A DNA stretch of 15,981 bases from an uncultured Fretibacterium sp. (GTDB lineage: Bacteria > Synergistota > Synergistia > Synergistales > Aminobacteriaceae), in assembly GCA_937892105.1 (NCBI GenBank), contig CALAUZ010000196.1, positions 1 to 15,981 on the forward strand, given 5' to 3'. Positions within the stretch are counted from its first letter, which is position 1, and every line of letters starts with the position of its first letter. Below, piece after piece: positions 13,939 through 15,981 of this stretch. Position numbers and translations under genes: made by a program. Under the pieces are notes generated by a model. That model saw only the letters and a list, made by a program, of their open reading frames with translations, was not told where the DNA came from and searched no databases.

Positions 13939-14811
13939 TTACTCGCCTATAGCAAAACGCTCAAACCGTCTTACTGTAATTTTCGTGCCTAGCTTCTTTC
14001 CTGCTTCAGCAATTACGTCCTTTACCTTCTTGTCTGTGTCGCGGATATATTCCTGCTCAAGAAGGCATACTGTCTCGTAGTATTTCCTGAGTTTGCCTGG
14101 AATGATGAAGTCTATCTGCTTCTCCTTCTTGCCCTCGTCCAGTAACTGCTGGCGATAGACGGCCTTTTCGCGGTCAATAACATCAGCAGGTACATCTTCA
14201 GAGACAAGATACTGCGGTGCTGCTGCTGCAATCTGCATACAAATCTCGTGGCCTAACTCCGCAAATTCATCTTTCGACAGGGCGGCTTTGTCCTCAGCGT
14301 CAAGTTCAAGCAATGCGCCAACCTTGTAATTGCTGTGAATGTAGCAGAAGGCTTTTCCGTTTGCGGCATCATAACGGGCAAATCTCTTCAACACGATATT
14401 TTCGCCGAGTTTAGCGATTATTGCCGTAACAAGGTCGTTAATGCTGTTTCCTGATTCATGTACGCTGGCGAGAAGCGAGGGTACGTCATCATATGATTTT
14501 GCGGCAAGGTGGGCTGTAATGGTGTTGCCCAAGCCATTGAACTCGTCAGTCTTTGCGACAAAATCCGTCTCACTGTTAAGCTCAATCATAACACCTAGTT
14601 TGCCGTCATCGCTCAGAATGTGGAATATTCTTCCGTCTGACGCGGTACGTTCTGCTTTCTTTGCGGCCTTTGCGAGACCTTTCTCGCGAAGGTAGTCTAT
14701 TGCTTTTTCCATGTCGCCGCCAGTCTCAGCGAGTGCTTTTTTGCAATCCATCATTCCTGAGCCGGTGCGTTCACGTAATTCCTTTACCTTTGCGGCTGTA
14801 ATTTCTGCCAT
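13939..14811 (-). CDS. tsf: Translation elongation factor Ts
   Basis: EF-Ts exchanges GDP for GTP on EF-Tu. The 290-residue product is of usual length. It has the N-terminal UBA-like domain with TGSGMMDCKKAL (16-27), the conserved EF-Tu-contacting TDFVA (82-86), a core with NIVLKRFAR, and the C-terminal module typical of bacterial EF-Ts. A GAGAGGA ribosome site overlaps the end of rpsB; the ATG is 6 bases after the rpsB stop. It lies directly downstream of rpsB as in most bacteria. Confidence 0.96.
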   Translation of the reverse strand: MAEITAAKVKELRERTGSGMMDCKKALAETGGDMEKAIDYLREKGLAKAAKKAERTASDGRIFHILSDDGKLGVMIELNSETDFVAKTDEFNGLGNTITAHLAAKSYDDVPSLLASVHESGNSINDLVTAIIAKLGENIVLKRFARYDAANGKAFCYIHSNYKVGALLELDAEDKAALSKDEFAELGHEICMQIAAAAPQYLVSEDVPADVIDREKAVYRQQLLDEGKKEKQIDFIIPGKLRKYYETVCLLEQEYIRDTDKKVKDVIAEAGKKLGTKITVRRFERFAIGE

Positions 14812-14817
14812 TGTGTA

Positions 14818-15633
14818 TTAGTCCTCTCTGGTTTCGTCGTCTATATTGCCCTCGTATTTCTCGTAGAGCCTCTCACTCTCTGAGATAAATTCCTCATTGC
14901 TTATTGCTTCAGGTTCACTAAGCTCCTGAACGGGAATAATCACTGCATCTTCACCCTGCCTGCCCTCGATAACAGCGTTGGCCATGAGGCCTGTGATGAG
15001 CTTTATAGCCCTGATAGCGTCATCGTTGCCTGGAATGGGGTAATCTATCATTTCCGGATCGCAGTTTGTGTCTACGATTGATACTACGGGAATGTGAAGT
15101 TTGCGTGCCTCAGCGATTGCGTTTTCCTCACGGCGCGGGTCAATCAGGAAAATAGCGTCAGGGATAGCGGCCATGTTGGCGATACCTCCCAGATACTTTT
15201 CCAGTTTGAGCTGTTCTTTCTTGAGAGCGGCTGTTTCCTTCTTCGTGAACTCCTCCCATGTTCCTTCTTCGTCATACTTTCTGAGTTCGAGCATACGGGA
15301 AATGCGTCTGCGGATTGTGGGGAAGTTTGTCATAAGACCGCCGAGCCAACGCTGATTGATGTAGTACTGTCCGCAGCGTGTTGCCTCATCGCGGATTGTG
15401 TCCTGAGCCTGCCTCTTTGTTCCAACGAAAAGAACATGTCCGCCTGCCGCAGCTGTTTCGCGAATGAAGTCGTACGCGCGGTCGAGGCCTTTAACGGTCT
15501 TCTGAAGGTCGATGATGTACACTCCGTTGCGTTCGGTGAAGATATAGGGTTTCATCTTGGGGTTCCAGCGGCGTGTCTGATGTCCGAAATGGACTCCGCA
15601 TTCGAGCAACTGTTTCATGCTTGCTACTGCCAT
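14818..15633 (-). CDS. rpsB: 30S ribosomal protein S2
   Basis: S2 is a late-assembling protein of the small subunit that joins head and body and helps recruit S1. The 271-residue product has the family motifs [19 protein letters not shown] (9-27), [10 protein letters not shown] (95-104), [12 protein letters not shown] (161-172) and DTNCDP (188-193), plus an acidic C-terminal tail rich in Glu. The ATG at 15633 is chosen because [11 protein letters not shown] fits the family. An AGGAGG is present, although 12 bases away, which is long. The frame is open to an ATG at 15684, but that lacks a ribosome site and gives a non-homologous extension. Confidence 0.96.
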   Translation of the reverse strand: MAVASMKQLLECGVHFGHQTRRWNPKMKPYIFTERNGVYIIDLQKTVKGLDRAYDFIRETAAAGGHVLFVGTKRQAQDTIRDEATRCGQYYINQRWLGGLMTNFPTIRRRISRMLELRKYDEEGTWEEFTKKETAALKKEQLKLEKYLGGIANMAAIPDAIFLIDPRREENAIAEARKLHIPVVSIVDTNCDPEMIDYPIPGNDDAIRAIKLITGLMANAVIEGRQGEDAVIIPVQELSEPEAISNEEFISESERLYEKYEGNIDDETRED

Positions 15634-15745
15634 AAAGAATAAATACCTCCTAAAGGTTGAAATCTTGTACCCACAATTAATCATGTGAATGTATCATCAT
15701 GACACCTTTAATCTGAATATGAGCACATGAAATTAAAGCATGGTT
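15634..15745 (-). promoter_or_regulatory. rpsB 5' leader, about 105 bases
   Basis: Between the predicted start of transcription near 15739 and the rpsB ATG lies an AT-rich untranslated leader with a possible short hairpin (arms TCATG and CATGA around 15677-15705). A long leader would fit autoregulation by S2, which is known in other bacteria, but I do not recognise a specific S2-binding motif. Confidence 0.35.
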
Positions 15746-15774
15746 AGTATATCACAAAGACTTTGTGCAGAAAA
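15746..15774 (-). promoter_or_regulatory. rpsB operon promoter with overlapping perfect dyad
   Basis: Minus-strand TATACT (15746-15751) preceded by TGA gives an extended -10 element, like that of argF; the -35 region is only T-rich. A perfect inverted repeat CACAAAG-T-CTTTGTG (15753-15767) fills the spacer and overlaps the extended -10, an arrangement expected of an operator. The protein that would bind is unknown. Confidence 0.6.
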
Positions 15775-15804
15775 AAATAGCCTCCCTTATTTTTTCGGAA
15801 GGCT
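15771..15804 (-). terminator. Intrinsic terminator after the [FeFe] hydrogenase gene
   Basis: On the minus strand an 8-bp stem (15797-15804 with 15779-15786, one T-G pair) with a 10-base A-rich loop is followed by TATTTTTTT. It lies 25 bases after the hydrogenase stop and shuts that unit off before the rpsB promoter. Confidence 0.85.
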
Positions 15805-15828
15805 CTTATTAATATTCTCTATACTTAA

Positions 15829-15981
15829 TTACTTCCACAGTTCCCATTTCGTCTGGTCAGTGTGAAGAAGATGATGTGCCTTCTCACTGCCGGGCTCACC
15901 GAGATACTCTTTGTAGCACTGCACGATTGACGGGTTCTCGTGGGAAAATCTCAAATTCATCTTCCTGTCCATGTCGAGAAG
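15829..15981 (-). CDS. [FeFe] hydrogenase, C-terminal small-subunit-like domain (partial)
   Basis: The last 50 codons of a gene that enters from the right edge encode RFSHENPSIVQCYKEYLGEP followed by SEKAHHLLHT. This matches the conserved end of group A [FeFe] hydrogenases of the HndD/HydA type (R-x-SHENP, LY-x-x-FLGEP, S-x-KAH-x-LLHT), the iron-hydrogenase small-subunit domain. These enzymes form or consume H2, often with NAD(P)H or ferredoxin. The catalytic H-cluster motifs lie outside the window, so cofactor partner and activity cannot be judged. A terminator follows, so it belongs to a separate unit upstream of rpsB. Confidence 0.85.
   Translation of the reverse strand, partial: LLDMDRKMNLRFSHENPSIVQCYKEYLGEPGSEKAHHLLHTDQTKWELWK

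Noticed and set aside
13191..13952. 253-codon plus-strand frame opposite pyrH
   Set aside because: It mirrors pyrH, a secure gene in the operon, has a Ser/Ala/Pro-rich shadow composition, no ribosome site and no recognisable motif.
15094..15642. 182-codon plus-strand frame opposite rpsB
   Set aside because: It is antisense to a highly conserved ribosomal protein gene and has no protein family features or initiation site.
15634..15684. Longer rpsB start at 15684
   Set aside because: The 17 extra residues are unlike S2 proteins, contain the AGGAGG as codons and lack their own ribosome site.

Overview
This window looks like chromosomal DNA of a strictly anaerobic, amino-acid-fermenting bacterium with moderate GC, plus a short very AT-rich stretch at the left edge. 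Pointers to an anaerobe are the C-terminus of an [FeFe] hydrogenase, a cysteine-rich Rrf2 regulator, a EutT-like corrinoid adenosyltransferase and an Rpn-type nuclease/transposase relic. A member of the Synergistota or a clostridial relative is my best guess. It is inference only, because there is no 16S gene here.

Layout. Positions 1 to about 330 are extremely AT-rich and hold an unidentified open reading frame running off the left edge on the minus strand. From 329 to 5181 all genes are on the plus strand: an LCP-family cell-wall protein, then argF plus the EutT-like gene (ATGA overlap, own extended -10 promoter), then an O-acetylhomoserine sulfhydrylase coupled to an Rrf2 regulator (own promoter). 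A hairpin at 5193-5227 separates this arm from a long minus-strand arm that converges on it. Read in the direction of transcription, the minus arm is: the 3' end of an [FeFe] hydrogenase, a terminator, a promoter, then rpsB, tsf, pyrH, frr, an Rpn-family pseudogene, cheR, hypA, pcrA/uvrD, coaE, pepF, a Cof-type HAD phosphatase and a divergent lspA. Genes from hypA to lspA overlap or nearly touch, so this is probably one long operon or a few nested ones.

How the genes fit together. rpsB-tsf-pyrH-frr is the widespread translation/UMP-kinase block. After frr the common uppS-cdsA-dxr continuation is replaced by a decayed Rpn element and a housekeeping mixture: DNA repair, CoA synthesis, peptide degradation, phosphatase and lipoprotein processing. 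argF plus a corrinoid adenosyltransferase suggests a link between ornithine metabolism and adenosylcobalamin. The sulfhydrylase and Rrf2 pair suggests a local sulfur or Fe-S switch.

Several proteins lack residues that define their family. HypA has Tyr instead of the nickel-binding His2, CheR lacks about 23 residues around the SAM-binding acidic segment, and LspA departs from the consensus in three of its five motifs. I see no tRNA, rRNA, CRISPR array, intact insertion sequence or phage genes, and no clear new multi-gene defence or biosynthetic system.
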